A DNA stretch of 12,704 nt from Actinomycetes bacterium (GTDB taxonomy: Bacteria > Actinomycetota > Actinomycetes > Actinomycetales > Microbacteriaceae), in assembly GCA_023457615.1 (NCBI GenBank), contig JAEWKY010000235.1, positions 1 to 12,704 of the forward strand. Direction: 5' to 3'. Both the position numbers and the translations under genes were made by a program. Positions 1 to 6,554 of the stretch are shown piece by piece (the stretch's first letter is position 1; each line of letters begins with the position of its first letter). The notes beneath the pieces are model-generated. The model ran no database searches. It saw only the letters and a list, made by a program, of their open reading frames with translations, and was not told the DNA's origin.

Positions 1-1
1 C

Positions 2-286
2 GCCGCCGAGCTGCTGCTCACCGGCCGCACGCTCGACGCGCAGGAGGCGCTCGCACTCGGGCTCGTGAGCCGCGTCGTGCCCTCGGCCGAGCTGCTGAGC
101 ACCGCGCACGAGCTCGCCGACCGCATCGCGAGGAACGACCCCCTCGCCACCCGGCTCACCAAGGCCGTGCTCGCCGCCCCGCGCGGCGCGCATCCGGCGA
201 TCGACGAGCAGACGCAGGCCGTGCTGTTCGAGTCGCCCGAGAAGCACCGCCGCATGACGGAGTTCCTCGAGAGGAAGAAGAGGTGA
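2..286 (+). CDS. paaF: Enoyl-CoA hydratase, C-terminal part (paaF-like), 5' truncated by window edge
   Basis: The frame is open from base 2, so only about 94 C-terminal residues are present. The sequence begins AAELLLTGRTLDAQEALALG and continues into LVSRVVP, the typical crotonase-fold segment after the active site. It ends with the amphipathic tail FESPEKHRRMTEFLERKKR seen in enoyl-CoA hydratases. In paa pathways this protein (PaaF) hydrates 2,3-dehydroadipyl-CoA to 3-hydroxyadipyl-CoA in the cytoplasm. The following dehydrogenase, joined by a GTGA overlap, would use that product, which supports PaaF over another crotonase. The catalytic glutamates and oxyanion-hole segment lie outside the window, so hydratase versus isomerase cannot be tested here. 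A different isomerase-type crotonase (paaG) lies at 8192-8965, which also favours the PaaF reading. The family is seen directly; the exact substrate is inferred from context. Confidence 0.8.
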   Translation, partial: AAELLLTGRTLDAQEALALGLVSRVVPSAELLSTAHELADRIARNDPLATRLTKAVLAAPRGAHPAIDEQTQAVLFESPEKHRRMTEFLERKKR

Positions 287-1158
287 CGGTCCCCGCGCGC
301 GTCGGCGTGCTCGGCGGCGGACGGATGGGCGGCGGCATCGCGCACGCCTTCCTGCTCGCCGGGGCCGACGTCGTCGTCGTCGACCAGCCGGAGTTCCTCG
401 ACCGGGCCGGCGACGGCATCCGCACCGCCCTCGACCGCAGCGTCGCGCGCGGCTCGACCGAGCTGGGTCGGGATGCCCTCGAGGGCGCGCTCACCGTCAC
501 CGCCGACCGCGACGCCTTCGCCGACCGCGCGCTCGTCGTCGAGGCCGTTCCCGAGCTGCCCGAGCTCAAGACCGAGGCGCTCACGGGCGTCGAGCGCCTG
601 CTCGGCCCGGACGCGGTGCTCGCGAGCAACACCTCGTCGCTCTCGATCGACGACCTCGCCGCGCACCTCGCCCGGCCCGAGAGCTTCCTCGGGCTGCACT
701 TCTTCAACCCCGTGCCCGCCTCGTCGCTCGTCGAGGTCGTGCGCGGCGCCGCGACCTCGGACGACCTCGTGACGCGCGCCCAGGACTGGGTGCGCGACCT
801 CGGCAAGACGCCCGTGACCGTCACCGACTCCCCCGGCTTCGCGTCGTCGCGGCTCGGCGTCGCGATCGCGCTCGAGGCGATCCGGATGGTCGAGGAGGGC
901 GTCGCGACCGCGGCCGACATCGACGCCGCGATGGAGCTCGGCTACCGGCACCAGACCGGTCCGCTGCGCACGACCGACCTCGTGGGGCTGGATGTGCGGC
1001 TCGACATCGCCGAATACCTCGCGTCCCGCCTCGGGTCGCGCTTCGAGCCGCCGCAGCTGCTGCGCGACCTCGTCGCCCGGGGTCACCTGGGCAAGAAGAC
1101 CGGCCAGGGGTTCTTCGCCTGGGACTCCGACGCACCGACCGGAAGGCAAGACCCGTGA
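283..1158 (+). CDS. paaH: 3-hydroxyacyl-CoA dehydrogenase (paaH-like, short single-unit form)
   Basis: This 291-residue NAD-dependent dehydrogenase would oxidise 3-hydroxyadipyl-CoA to 3-oxoadipyl-CoA. The N-terminal Rossmann motif GGGRMGGGIA is at residues 11-20. SNTSSL (115-120) carries the conserved serine, and GLHFFNPVP (137-145) carries the catalytic His139, with Glu151 as its likely partner. The C-terminal helical domain ends in GHLGKKTGQGFF (268-279). In SPGFASSR (183-190) a serine sits where most family members have the Asn of the SPGFxxNR motif. E. coli PaaH is about 475 residues; this is the short 3-hydroxybutyryl-CoA dehydrogenase size. The start is GTG, overlapping the upstream TGA by four bases (GTGA at 283-286), and the gene ends in another GTGA into paaZ. 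The dehydrogenase family is certain; the substrate rests on context. Confidence 0.88.
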   Translation: MTVPARVGVLGGGRMGGGIAHAFLLAGADVVVVDQPEFLDRAGDGIRTALDRSVARGSTELGRDALEGALTVTADRDAFADRALVVEAVPELPELKTEALTGVERLLGPDAVLASNTSSLSIDDLAAHLARPESFLGLHFFNPVPASSLVEVVRGAATSDDLVTRAQDWVRDLGKTPVTVTDSPGFASSRLGVAIALEAIRMVEEGVATAADIDAAMELGYRHQTGPLRTTDLVGLDVRLDIAEYLASRLGSRFEPPQLLRDLVARGHLGKKTGQGFFAWDSDAPTGRQDP

Positions 1159-3224
1159 CCGACCTGCTCCCCTCCTACGTGAACGACGCCTGGTGGACCC
1201 CGGCGGACGACGCCGACGCGGCCACCGTGCTCGACGCCTCGACGGGCGAGCCCGTGACGCGGGTGTCGACGACGGGGCTCGACCTCGGCGCGGCGCTCGA
1301 GCACGCCCGCACCGTCGGGCAGGCGAGCCTCGGCGCGCTCACCTTCCACCAGCGCGCCCTGCTGCTCAAGCAGTTCGCCCTCGCCCTCACCGAGCGCAAG
1401 GAGGAGCTCTACGCGATCTCGGCGCGCACGGGCGCGACGAAGGGCGACTCGTGGGTCGACGTCGACGGCGGCATCGGCGTGCTGTTCACGTACGCCTCGA
1501 AGGGCCGTCGCGAGCTGCCCAACTCGACGGTCTACGTCGACGGGCCGGTCGAGGTGCTCTCGAAGGACGGCAGCTTCCTCGGGCGGCACATCTCGACGCG
1601 CCTGCCCGGGGTCGCCGTGCAGATCAACGCGTTCAACTTCCCGGTCTGGGGCGCGCTCGAGAAGTTCGCCCCCGCCTTCCTCGCCGGGATGCCCACGGTC
1701 GTCAAGCCCGCGACGCCGACCGGCTACCTCGCCGAGGCGTTCGTGCGCATCCTCGTCGAGAGCGGGCTCCTGCCGGCCGGAACCCTGTCGCTCGTGTCGG
1801 GCGGCATCCCGACCCTCTTCGACCACCTCCGCCTCGGCGACCTCGTCGCGTTCACGGGCTCGGCGTCGACCGCGGAGCGGCTGCGGTCGCACGACGCCGT
1901 GCAGACCGGCGGCGTGCGGTTCACGAGCGAGACCGACTCGATCAACGCGTCCGTGCTCGGACCCGACGCCGTGGCCGGCACCCCCGAGTTCGACGCCTAC
2001 GTCAAGCAGCTCGTCACCGAGATGACGACCAAGGCGGGCCAGAAGTGCACGGCGATCCGGCGGGCGATCGTGCCGGCGGCCTCCGTCGACGCGGTCGTCG
2101 ACGCGGTCGGCGCCCGGATCGCGGAGCGCACGGTGCTCGGCGACCCGCGCGCCGAGGGCGTCACGATGGGCCCGCTCGCGTCGACCGCGCAGCGCGACGA
2201 GGTGCTGCGCCAGGTCGGCAAGCTCACCGCCGCGGGCGGGCGGATCGTGCTCGGGTCGACCGACGCGCCCGAGGTCACGCGCGCCGACGGCTCGCGCGGC
2301 CCGGTCCCCGAGGGAGCCTTCGTCGCCCCCCTGCTGCTGCGCTTCGCGGATGCGGCGCACGACGTCGTGCACGAGACCGAGGCGTTCGGCCCGGTGTCGT
2401 CGTTGCTCACCTACGAGACCGCCGACGAGGCCGCCGAGCTCATCGCGCGGGGCGGCGGGTCGCTCGTCACGAGCGTCGCGACGCACGATCCCGGGTTCGC
2501 GGTCGCGCTCGTCTCCCGCGCCGCGGCGTACAACGGGCGCATCCTGCTGCTCGACCGCGACGACGCCCGCTCCTCGACGGGCCACGGCTCGCCGCTGCCG
2601 AGTCTCGTGCACGGCGGTCCCGGACGCGCGGGAGGCGGCGAGGAGCTCGGCGGGATGCGCGCCGTGCTGCATCACATGCAGCGCACCGCCGTGCAGGGCT
2701 CCCCCGCGATGCTCACGGCGCTCACGGGCGTGTGGCACGCGGGCGCGGCGTCGCAGCCGGACGGACGGCATCCGTTCCGCAAGAGCCTCGGCGAGCTGCG
2801 TCTCGGCGACCAGGTCGTGTCGGCATCCCGCGAGGTCACGCTCGCCGACATCGAGACGTTCGCCGAGTTCACGGGCGACACCTTCTACGCGCACATGGAC
2901 GAGGAGGCCGCGGCGGCGAACCCGTTCTTCCCGGGCCGCGTCGCCCACGGCTACCTGCTCGTCTCGTGGGCGGCGGGTCTCTTCGTCGACCCCGAGCCGG
3001 GACCGGTGCTCGCGAACTACGGGCTCGAGAACCTGCGGTTCCTCACGCCCGTCTCGCCCGGCGACAGCATCCGCGTCGAGCTCACGGCGAAGCAGATCAC
3101 GCCGCGCGAGACCGACGAGTACGGCGAGGTGCGCTGGGATGCCGTGCTGAAGAACCAGGAGGACGCCGTGGTCGCGACCTACGACGTGCTGACCCTCGTG
3201 GCGAAGGAGCCCGTCGCAGCCTGA
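1155..3224 (+). CDS. paaZ: PaaZ: oxepin-CoA hydrolase / semialdehyde dehydrogenase fusion
   Basis: This 689-residue bifunctional enzyme is close to the 681 of E. coli PaaZ. Residues about 1-520 are an aldehyde dehydrogenase: QINAFNFPVWGALEKFAPAF is the cofactor/substrate region, Glu259 lies in FTSETDSIN, and the nucleophile Cys298 lies in TTKAGQKCTAIRR. Glu-to-Cys spacing is 39, as in E. coli. Residues about 545-689 are a MaoC-type (R)-hydratase domain with FTGDTFYAHMD, giving the Asp575/His580 dyad, then GRVAHGYLL. The hydratase domain opens the oxepin-CoA ring and the dehydrogenase oxidises the resulting unstable aldehyde to 3-oxo-5,6-dehydrosuberyl-CoA, using NADP+. Both active sites look intact. 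The GTG start overlaps the paaH stop (GTGA, 1155-1158), so translation is probably coupled. It is the last gene of its transcript, followed by a hairpin at 3241-3289. Confidence 0.96.
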   Translation: MTDLLPSYVNDAWWTPADDADAATVLDASTGEPVTRVSTTGLDLGAALEHARTVGQASLGALTFHQRALLLKQFALALTERKEELYAISARTGATKGDSWVDVDGGIGVLFTYASKGRRELPNSTVYVDGPVEVLSKDGSFLGRHISTRLPGVAVQINAFNFPVWGALEKFAPAFLAGMPTVVKPATPTGYLAEAFVRILVESGLLPAGTLSLVSGGIPTLFDHLRLGDLVAFTGSASTAERLRSHDAVQTGGVRFTSETDSINASVLGPDAVAGTPEFDAYVKQLVTEMTTKAGQKCTAIRRAIVPAASVDAVVDAVGARIAERTVLGDPRAEGVTMGPLASTAQRDEVLRQVGKLTAAGGRIVLGSTDAPEVTRADGSRGPVPEGAFVAPLLLRFADAAHDVVHETEAFGPVSSLLTYETADEAAELIARGGGSLVTSVATHDPGFAVALVSRAAAYNGRILLLDRDDARSSTGHGSPLPSLVHGGPGRAGGGEELGGMRAVLHHMQRTAVQGSPAMLTALTGVWHAGAASQPDGRHPFRKSLGELRLGDQVVSASREVTLADIETFAEFTGDTFYAHMDEEAAAANPFFPGRVAHGYLLVSWAAGLFVDPEPGPVLANYGLENLRFLTPVSPGDSIRVELTAKQITPRETDEYGEVRWDAVLKNQEDAVVATYDVLTLVAKEPVAA

Positions 3225-3240
3225 CGGGCCGCGATCCCGC

Positions 3241-3289
3241 GTTTCGCGTCACCGCACCCCGTTGTCGCACGCGGACGGTGACGCGGAGC
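3241..3289. terminator. Hairpin between convergent paaZ and paaR, likely bidirectional terminator
   Basis: Perfect 10-bp arms CGCGTCACCG (3245-3254) and CGGTGACGCG (3276-3285) enclose a 21-base loop. Outer pairs, including two G-U pairs, extend the stem to 3241/3289. It sits in the 77-base gap between the paaZ stop (3224) and the paaR stop (3302), the only non-coding DNA there. No T-run follows on either strand, so it is not a classical intrinsic terminator. Its role as a bidirectional terminator or 3' end stabiliser is inferred from position. Confidence 0.55.
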
Positions 3290-3301
3290 GTGGAGGGACG
3301 C

Positions 3302-3895
3302 TCAGGCGTCGGGGGCGCGCAGGCCGTCGACGGCGATCGCGACGACCGTGTCGGCGAGCGCGTCGGCATCCCCGTCGGGGCGGTACCACTCGACGATCGA
3401 GTTGATCATGCCGAAGACGAGCCGTTCGGCGAGGCGCGGGTCGAGCTCGGGGCGCAGCCACCCCTCGTCGGCGGCCGCGACGACGAGCCCCGCGACCGCG
3501 CGGTCGAACCGACGGCGGCGCTCGAGGGCCGAGCGCTCGACCTCGGTGTTGCCGCGTACGCGCAGCAGGAGCGTCACGGAGGGCAGCTCGGCGACGAGCA
3601 CGTGCACCGCGCGGCGGACGACGTGGGTGAGACGCTCGCCGGCGCCCCCGACCTGAGCCTCGGGTTCGTCGAGCACGCCCTCGAGCGCGCCGAGCGCCTG
3701 ATCGAGCGCGAGCGAGAGCAGCTCCTCCTTCGACGCGACGTGGTGGTAGATCGCCGCCTTCGAAAGACCCAGGCGCTCCGCGAGCATCCCCATCGAGGTC
3801 GCCTCGTAGCCGAACTCGTTGAACGCGGCGACGGAGATCGCGAGGATGCCCTGCTGGTCGTATCCCGGGCGTCCGCGGCGGATGGATGCTGACAT
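3302..3895 (-). CDS. paaR: PaaR, TetR-family repressor of the paa genes
   Basis: This 197-residue TetR regulator has a DNA-binding domain at about residues 12-58, including SMGMLAERLGLSKAAIYHHV followed by ASKEELL, the standard TetR helix-turn-helix and helix-4 pattern. The rest is the variable helical ligand-binding domain. In actinobacteria and Thermus, TetR-type PaaR represses paa genes and is released by phenylacetyl-CoA. The ATG at 3895 was chosen because the HTH begins at the usual distance from it. An in-frame open extension runs much further upstream but is antisense to paaI and paaA and carries no TetR residues. GGGAG at 3906-3910 is a plausible ribosome site. The gene lies 28 bases after paaI, so the two are probably co-transcribed from the divergent operator region at 4346-4367, giving autoregulation. 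The family is certain; ligand and targets are inferred from context and operator. Confidence 0.92.
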   Translation of the reverse strand: MSASIRRGRPGYDQQGILAISVAAFNEFGYEATSMGMLAERLGLSKAAIYHHVASKEELLSLALDQALGALEGVLDEPEAQVGGAGERLTHVVRRAVHVLVAELPSVTLLLRVRGNTEVERSALERRRRFDRAVAGLVVAAADEGWLRPELDPRLAERLVFGMINSIVEWYRPDGDADALADTVVAIAVDGLRAPDA

Positions 3896-3905
3896 CCCGG
3901 TCAGT
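3889..3905. promoter_or_regulatory. Possible PaaR half-site overlapping the paaR start codon
   Basis: CGGTCAGT at 3898-3905 is identical to the right half-site of the PaaR box at 4360-4367. It is placed between the likely ribosome site and the ATG of paaR. A short inverted repeat, CTGAC-N6-GTCAG (3889-3904), spans the start codon. The left half of the full 22-bp box is absent, so this may be a weak auxiliary site or chance. The match is seen; the function is speculative. Confidence 0.3.
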
Positions 3906-3923
3906 CTCCCATCCCGAGCCGGC

Positions 3924-4343
3924 TCAGAACGGCAGCGGGCGGTCCGTCGCGATGCTGCGTCCGCGGAACTCGGCCACGACGTCGCCCGTCTCGTCGACGA
4001 CCGTGACGTCGTAGAGACCGGTGCGCCCGGAGCGGAGCCGCCGCACGGCGGTCGCGACGAGCACGGCGCCCTCGCGCGTCGACTTGAGGAACGCGACGTC
4101 GGCCCCCGCGGCGACCGTGAGCTTCTCGTCCTCGTTGCACGCGATCGCGAAGGCGGTGTCGGCGAGCGCGAACACGAGGCCGCCGTGCGTGATGCCGAAG
4201 CCGTTGAGCATGTCGGCGCGCACGACCATCTCGACGACCGCGCGACCCGGCTCGTCCGCCAGCACGCGCATCCCGAGGGCGGCGGAGGCCGCGTCGGCGA
4301 CGAGCATCGGCCGGAGGGGTACCGGGGAGTCGTGCATTCCCAT
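3924..4343 (-). CDS. paaI: PaaI, hotdog-fold acyl-CoA thioesterase
   Basis: This 139-residue protein matches the usual PaaI size (about 140). The signature is NGFGITHGGLVFALADTAFA: Asn48, the HGG turn at 53-55 and catalytic Asp62, closely resembling the E. coli PaaI core. PaaI hydrolyses CoA thioesters, preferring hydroxylated phenylacetyl-CoA, and is thought to rescue CoA trapped in pathway dead ends. It acts in the cytoplasm as a tetramer. Two in-frame ATGs occur at the start, 4343 (M1) and 4337 (M3). Neither has a good Shine-Dalgarno, and a -10-like TAGTAT (4349-4344, read on the - strand) would place transcription start near 4337. A leaderless message starting at M3 (137 residues) is therefore a real alternative. 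It is the first gene of the paaI-paaR transcript, divergent from paaA. Confidence 0.93.
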   Translation of the reverse strand: MGMHDSPVPLRPMLVADAASAALGMRVLADEPGRAVVEMVVRADMLNGFGITHGGLVFALADTAFAIACNEDEKLTVAAGADVAFLKSTREGAVLVATAVRRLRSGRTGLYDVTVVDETGDVVAEFRGRSIATDRPLPF

Positions 4344-4348
4344 ATACT
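4343..4348 (+). promoter_or_regulatory. -10 element of the paaABCDE-paaG promoter
   Basis: TATACT differs from the sigma-70-type consensus TATAAT at one base. Transcription would start near 4355, inside the PaaR operator, giving a leader of about 42 bases to the paaA ATG at 4397. No convincing -35 box is visible at 15-19 bases upstream, which is common for actinobacterial promoters. The assignment is from sequence and position only. Confidence 0.6.
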
Positions 4349-4349
4349 A
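4344..4349 (-). promoter_or_regulatory. Candidate -10 element of the paaI-paaR promoter
   Basis: Read on the - strand, 4349-4344 is TAGTAT, 4 of 6 matches to TATAAT. Seven bases further lies the A of the second paaI ATG (4337), which suggests a leaderless transcript. It overlaps both the PaaR box and the opposing TATACT. No good -35 was found at normal spacing, so this is tentative. Confidence 0.4.
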
Positions 4350-4367
4350 ACCGAACGAACGGTCAGT
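4346..4367. promoter_or_regulatory. PaaR operator (22-bp palindrome) between paaI and paaA
   Basis: Half-sites ACTAACCG (4346-4353) and CGGTCAGT (4360-4367) flank AACGAA with CG exactly at the centre. The consensus I recall for C. glutamicum PaaR is ACTNACCG and CGGTNAGT separated by NNCGNN, and every specified position matches here. The halves are inverted copies at 7 of 8 positions. The box overlaps the -10 elements of both divergent promoters, which fits steric repression of both transcripts by PaaR. The sequence match is seen; binding by this PaaR is inferred. Confidence 0.88.
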
Positions 4368-4396
4368 AATCCAGGCCGACCACGACAGGAGAGCGC

Positions 4397-5377
4397 ATGA
4401 CCACGCCCGCCGATCTCGCACTCGTCGACGACACCGACGCCGACGGCCAGCGGCGCTTCGACGAGCTCATCGCCGCCGACTCGCGCATCGAGCCCCGCGA
4501 CTGGATGCCGGAGGCCTACCGCAAGACGCTCGTGCGGCAGATCTCGCAGCACGCGCACTCCGAGATCATCGGCATGCAGCCCGAGGCCAACTGGATCAGC
4601 CGCGCCCCGAGCCTCAAGCGCAAGGCGATCCTCATGGCCAAGGTGCAGGACGAGGCGGGCCACGGGCTCTACCTCTACTCCGCCGCGCAGACCCTCGGCA
4701 CCCCGCGCGACGACATGTTCCAGGCGCTCGTCGACGGCAAGGCCCGCTACTCGTCGATCTTCAACTACCCCACCCTCACCTGGGCCGACATGGGCGCCAT
4801 CGGCTGGCTCGTCGACGGCGCCGCGATCTGCAACCAGGTGCCGCTGTGCCGCGCCTCGTACGGTCCGTACGGCCGCGCGATGGTGCGCATCTGCAAGGAG
4901 GAGTCGTTCCACCAGCGGCAGGGCTTCGAGATCCTGCTCGAGCTCATGAACGGCACCGACGCGCAGCGCGCGATGGCCCAGGATGCCGTGGACCGCTGGT
5001 ACGCGCCCAGCCTCATGATGTTCGGCCCGCCCGACGGCGACTCCCCGAACTCCGTGCAGTCGATGGCGTGGAACATCAAGCGCTTCAGCAACGACGAGCT
5101 GCGCCAGCGCTTCGTCGACATGCTCGTGCCGCAGGCGGAGGCGCTCGGCGTCGCGCTGCCCGACCCCGACCTGCGGTGGAACGAGGAGACCGGCCACTAC
5201 GACTACGGGCAGCTCGACTGGGACGAGTTCCACGAGGTGCTGGCCGGCCGCGGCCCGGCGAACGGGCAGCGTCTCGCCCACCGCCGGAAGGCGTTCGAGG
5301 ACGGTGCCTGGGTGCGCGAGGCGGCCGCCGCCTACGCCCGCAGGCAGGCAGCGACCCCGGCGCAGGTGGCGTCGTGA
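4397..5377 (+). CDS. paaA: PaaA, catalytic diiron subunit of phenylacetyl-CoA 1,2-epoxidase
   Basis: This 326-residue protein is the oxygenase subunit that inserts one oxygen atom of O2 into the aromatic ring of phenylacetyl-CoA to give the ring-1,2-epoxide. It has the ferritin-like four-helix diiron pattern. Glu56 lies in QHAHSEIIGMQPEANW, the first ExxH motif is Glu86-His89 in KVQDEAGHGLYLYS, and the second is Glu169-His172 in CKEESFHQRQGFE. Asp131 in TWADMGAIGW is another conserved acidic position. The length fits the family (about 310-330). The ATG is preceded by AGGAG at 4387-4391 with five-base spacing, a strong ribosome site. It is the first gene of the operon, directly downstream of the PaaR box. 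Its stop overlaps the GTG of paaB (GTGA). Identity is secure. Confidence 0.97.
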   Translation: MTTPADLALVDDTDADGQRRFDELIAADSRIEPRDWMPEAYRKTLVRQISQHAHSEIIGMQPEANWISRAPSLKRKAILMAKVQDEAGHGLYLYSAAQTLGTPRDDMFQALVDGKARYSSIFNYPTLTWADMGAIGWLVDGAAICNQVPLCRASYGPYGRAMVRICKEESFHQRQGFEILLELMNGTDAQRAMAQDAVDRWYAPSLMMFGPPDGDSPNSVQSMAWNIKRFSNDELRQRFVDMLVPQAEALGVALPDPDLRWNEETGHYDYGQLDWDEFHEVLAGRGPANGQRLAHRRKAFEDGAWVREAAAAYARRQAATPAQVAS

Positions 5378-5682
5378 GCACGCCCGGGTCGGCGGAGGAC
5401 CGCGAGCAGTGGCCCATGTGGGAGGTCTTCGTGCGCTCCAACCGCGGCCTCTCCCACGTGCACGCGGGGTCGCTGCACGCGCCCGACGCGACGATGGCCG
5501 TCAAGAACGCGCGCGATCTCTACACGCGCCGCAACGAGGGCGTCTCGATCTGGGTCGTGCCCGCGGAGTACATCACGACCTCCGACCCGGATGCCAAGGG
5601 CGCCTACTTCGAGTCGCCCGCCGGCAAGAACTTCCGGCACGCGATCTACTACACGAAGTCGGAAGGCGTGAAGCACCTGTGA
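5374..5682 (+). CDS. paaB: PaaB, bridging subunit of phenylacetyl-CoA epoxidase
   Basis: This 102-residue protein matches the short PaaB family (about 95 residues). Recognisable blocks are WPMWEVFVRSNRGLSHVHAG near residues 13-32, DATMAVKNARDLYTRR at 38-53, VSIWVVPAEYITTS at 57-70, and the C-terminal NFRHAIYYTKSEGVKHL. PaaB has no cofactor; in the E. coli complex it bridges PaaAC heterodimers into the larger assembly. It is encoded between paaA and paaC with four-base GTGA overlaps on both sides (5374-5377 and 5679-5682), suggesting translational coupling and balanced subunit supply. The GTG at 5374 is the only start that fits; the open frame extends upstream but there overlaps paaA out of frame. 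Confidence 0.95.
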   Translation: MSTPGSAEDREQWPMWEVFVRSNRGLSHVHAGSLHAPDATMAVKNARDLYTRRNEGVSIWVVPAEYITTSDPDAKGAYFESPAGKNFRHAIYYTKSEGVKHL

Positions 5683-6554
5683 GCGGCCCGGCCGACGCGA
5701 TCGGCGGCGACGCCCACGGGGTGAGCCTCGGGATCGGCGAGGACGACCACCACGGCGACGTCGTCGTCGACGAGCTCACCCTCGAGGACGAGATCGTACG
5801 CCGCACGGGGAACGCGAGCCCGGATGTCGCGGAGTACGCGCTCTGGCTCGGCGACGACGCGCTCGTCCTCGCGCAGCAGCTCGGCTGGTGGATCTCGCGC
5901 GCGCCCGAGCTCGAGGAGGACATCGCCCTCGGCAACATCGGGCTCGACCTGCTCGGCCACGCGCGCTCGCTGCTGTCGTACGCGGGCAGCGCCGACGGCC
6001 GCACCGAGGACGACCTCGCCTACTGGCGCGGCGAGCGCGAGTTCCGCTCGAGCCAGCTCGCCGAGCAGCCCAACGGCGACTACGCGCACACGATCGTGCG
6101 GCAGCTCGCCGCGGCGATCTACATGTTCGAGCTCTACGGACGCCTGCAGTCCTCGGCGGACGAGACCCTCGCCGCGATCGCCGCGAAGGCCGTCAAAGAG
6201 GTCGACTACCACCGCGACCACACCGTCGAGTGGTTCCGCCGGCTCGCGCTCGGCACCGACGAGTCGCGCCGTCGGCTCGAGACCGCTCTCGAGCACGTCT
6301 GGCCCTACGTCGGCGACCTCTTCCGCGACGAGCCGCTGATCGACCGGCTCGAGGGGATCGCCGTGCGTCCGTCGACGATCCGTCCCGCCTTCGACGCCGT
6401 CATCGCCGCCCTCGCAGCCGAGACCGGGATCGCGTTCCCCGACCCCGACGTCGCGCGGGGCGGCGGCCGCCGCGGCCGGCACTCGGAGAACCTGTCCCTG
6501 CTGCTCGCCGAGATGCAGGTGCTCGCGCGCGAGCATCCCGGTGCCTCGTGGTGA
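5679..6554 (+). CDS. paaC: PaaC, structural ferritin-like subunit of phenylacetyl-CoA epoxidase
   Basis: This 291-residue protein is the non-catalytic partner that forms a heterodimer with PaaA. Diagnostic blocks are SPDVAEYALWLGDDALVLAQ, PELEEDIALGNIGLDLLGHA (about 76-95), NGDYAHTIVRQLA, and EVDYHRDHTVEWFRRL. A C-terminal segment, GRHSENLSLLLAEMQVLARE, is also typical. E. coli PaaC is about 248 residues; here roughly 35 extra N-terminal residues, rich in Asp, Glu and Gly, precede TLEDEIVRR. The GTG at 5679 was chosen because it overlaps the paaB stop (GTGA), as elsewhere in the operon. An in-frame GTG at 5721 would give 277 residues and cannot be excluded. It is followed by paaD through another GTGA overlap. 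Confidence 0.95.
   Translation: MSGPADAIGGDAHGVSLGIGEDDHHGDVVVDELTLEDEIVRRTGNASPDVAEYALWLGDDALVLAQQLGWWISRAPELEEDIALGNIGLDLLGHARSLLSYAGSADGRTEDDLAYWRGEREFRSSQLAEQPNGDYAHTIVRQLAAAIYMFELYGRLQSSADETLAAIAAKAVKEVDYHRDHTVEWFRRLALGTDESRRRLETALEHVWPYVGDLFRDEPLIDRLEGIAVRPSTIRPAFDAVIAALAAETGIAFPDPDVARGGGRRGRHSENLSLLLAEMQVLAREHPGASW

Noticed and set aside
1083..2948. Open frame of 621 codons antisense to paaZ
   Set aside because: Composition is Arg/Glu/Gly-rich with no recognisable motif, and paaZ in the opposite direction has two intact active sites.
992..3892. Open frame of 966 codons on the + strand across paaH, paaZ and paaR
   Set aside because: It is an out-of-frame shadow rich in Arg, Ala and Pro with no domain, and overlaps three confidently identified genes. 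Long spurious frames are expected at this GC content.
3896..5281. In-frame upstream extension of paaR that would give a 659-residue protein
   Set aside because: The extension is antisense to paaA and overlaps paaI in another frame. TetR proteins are about 200 residues and the HTH sits correctly after the ATG at 3895.
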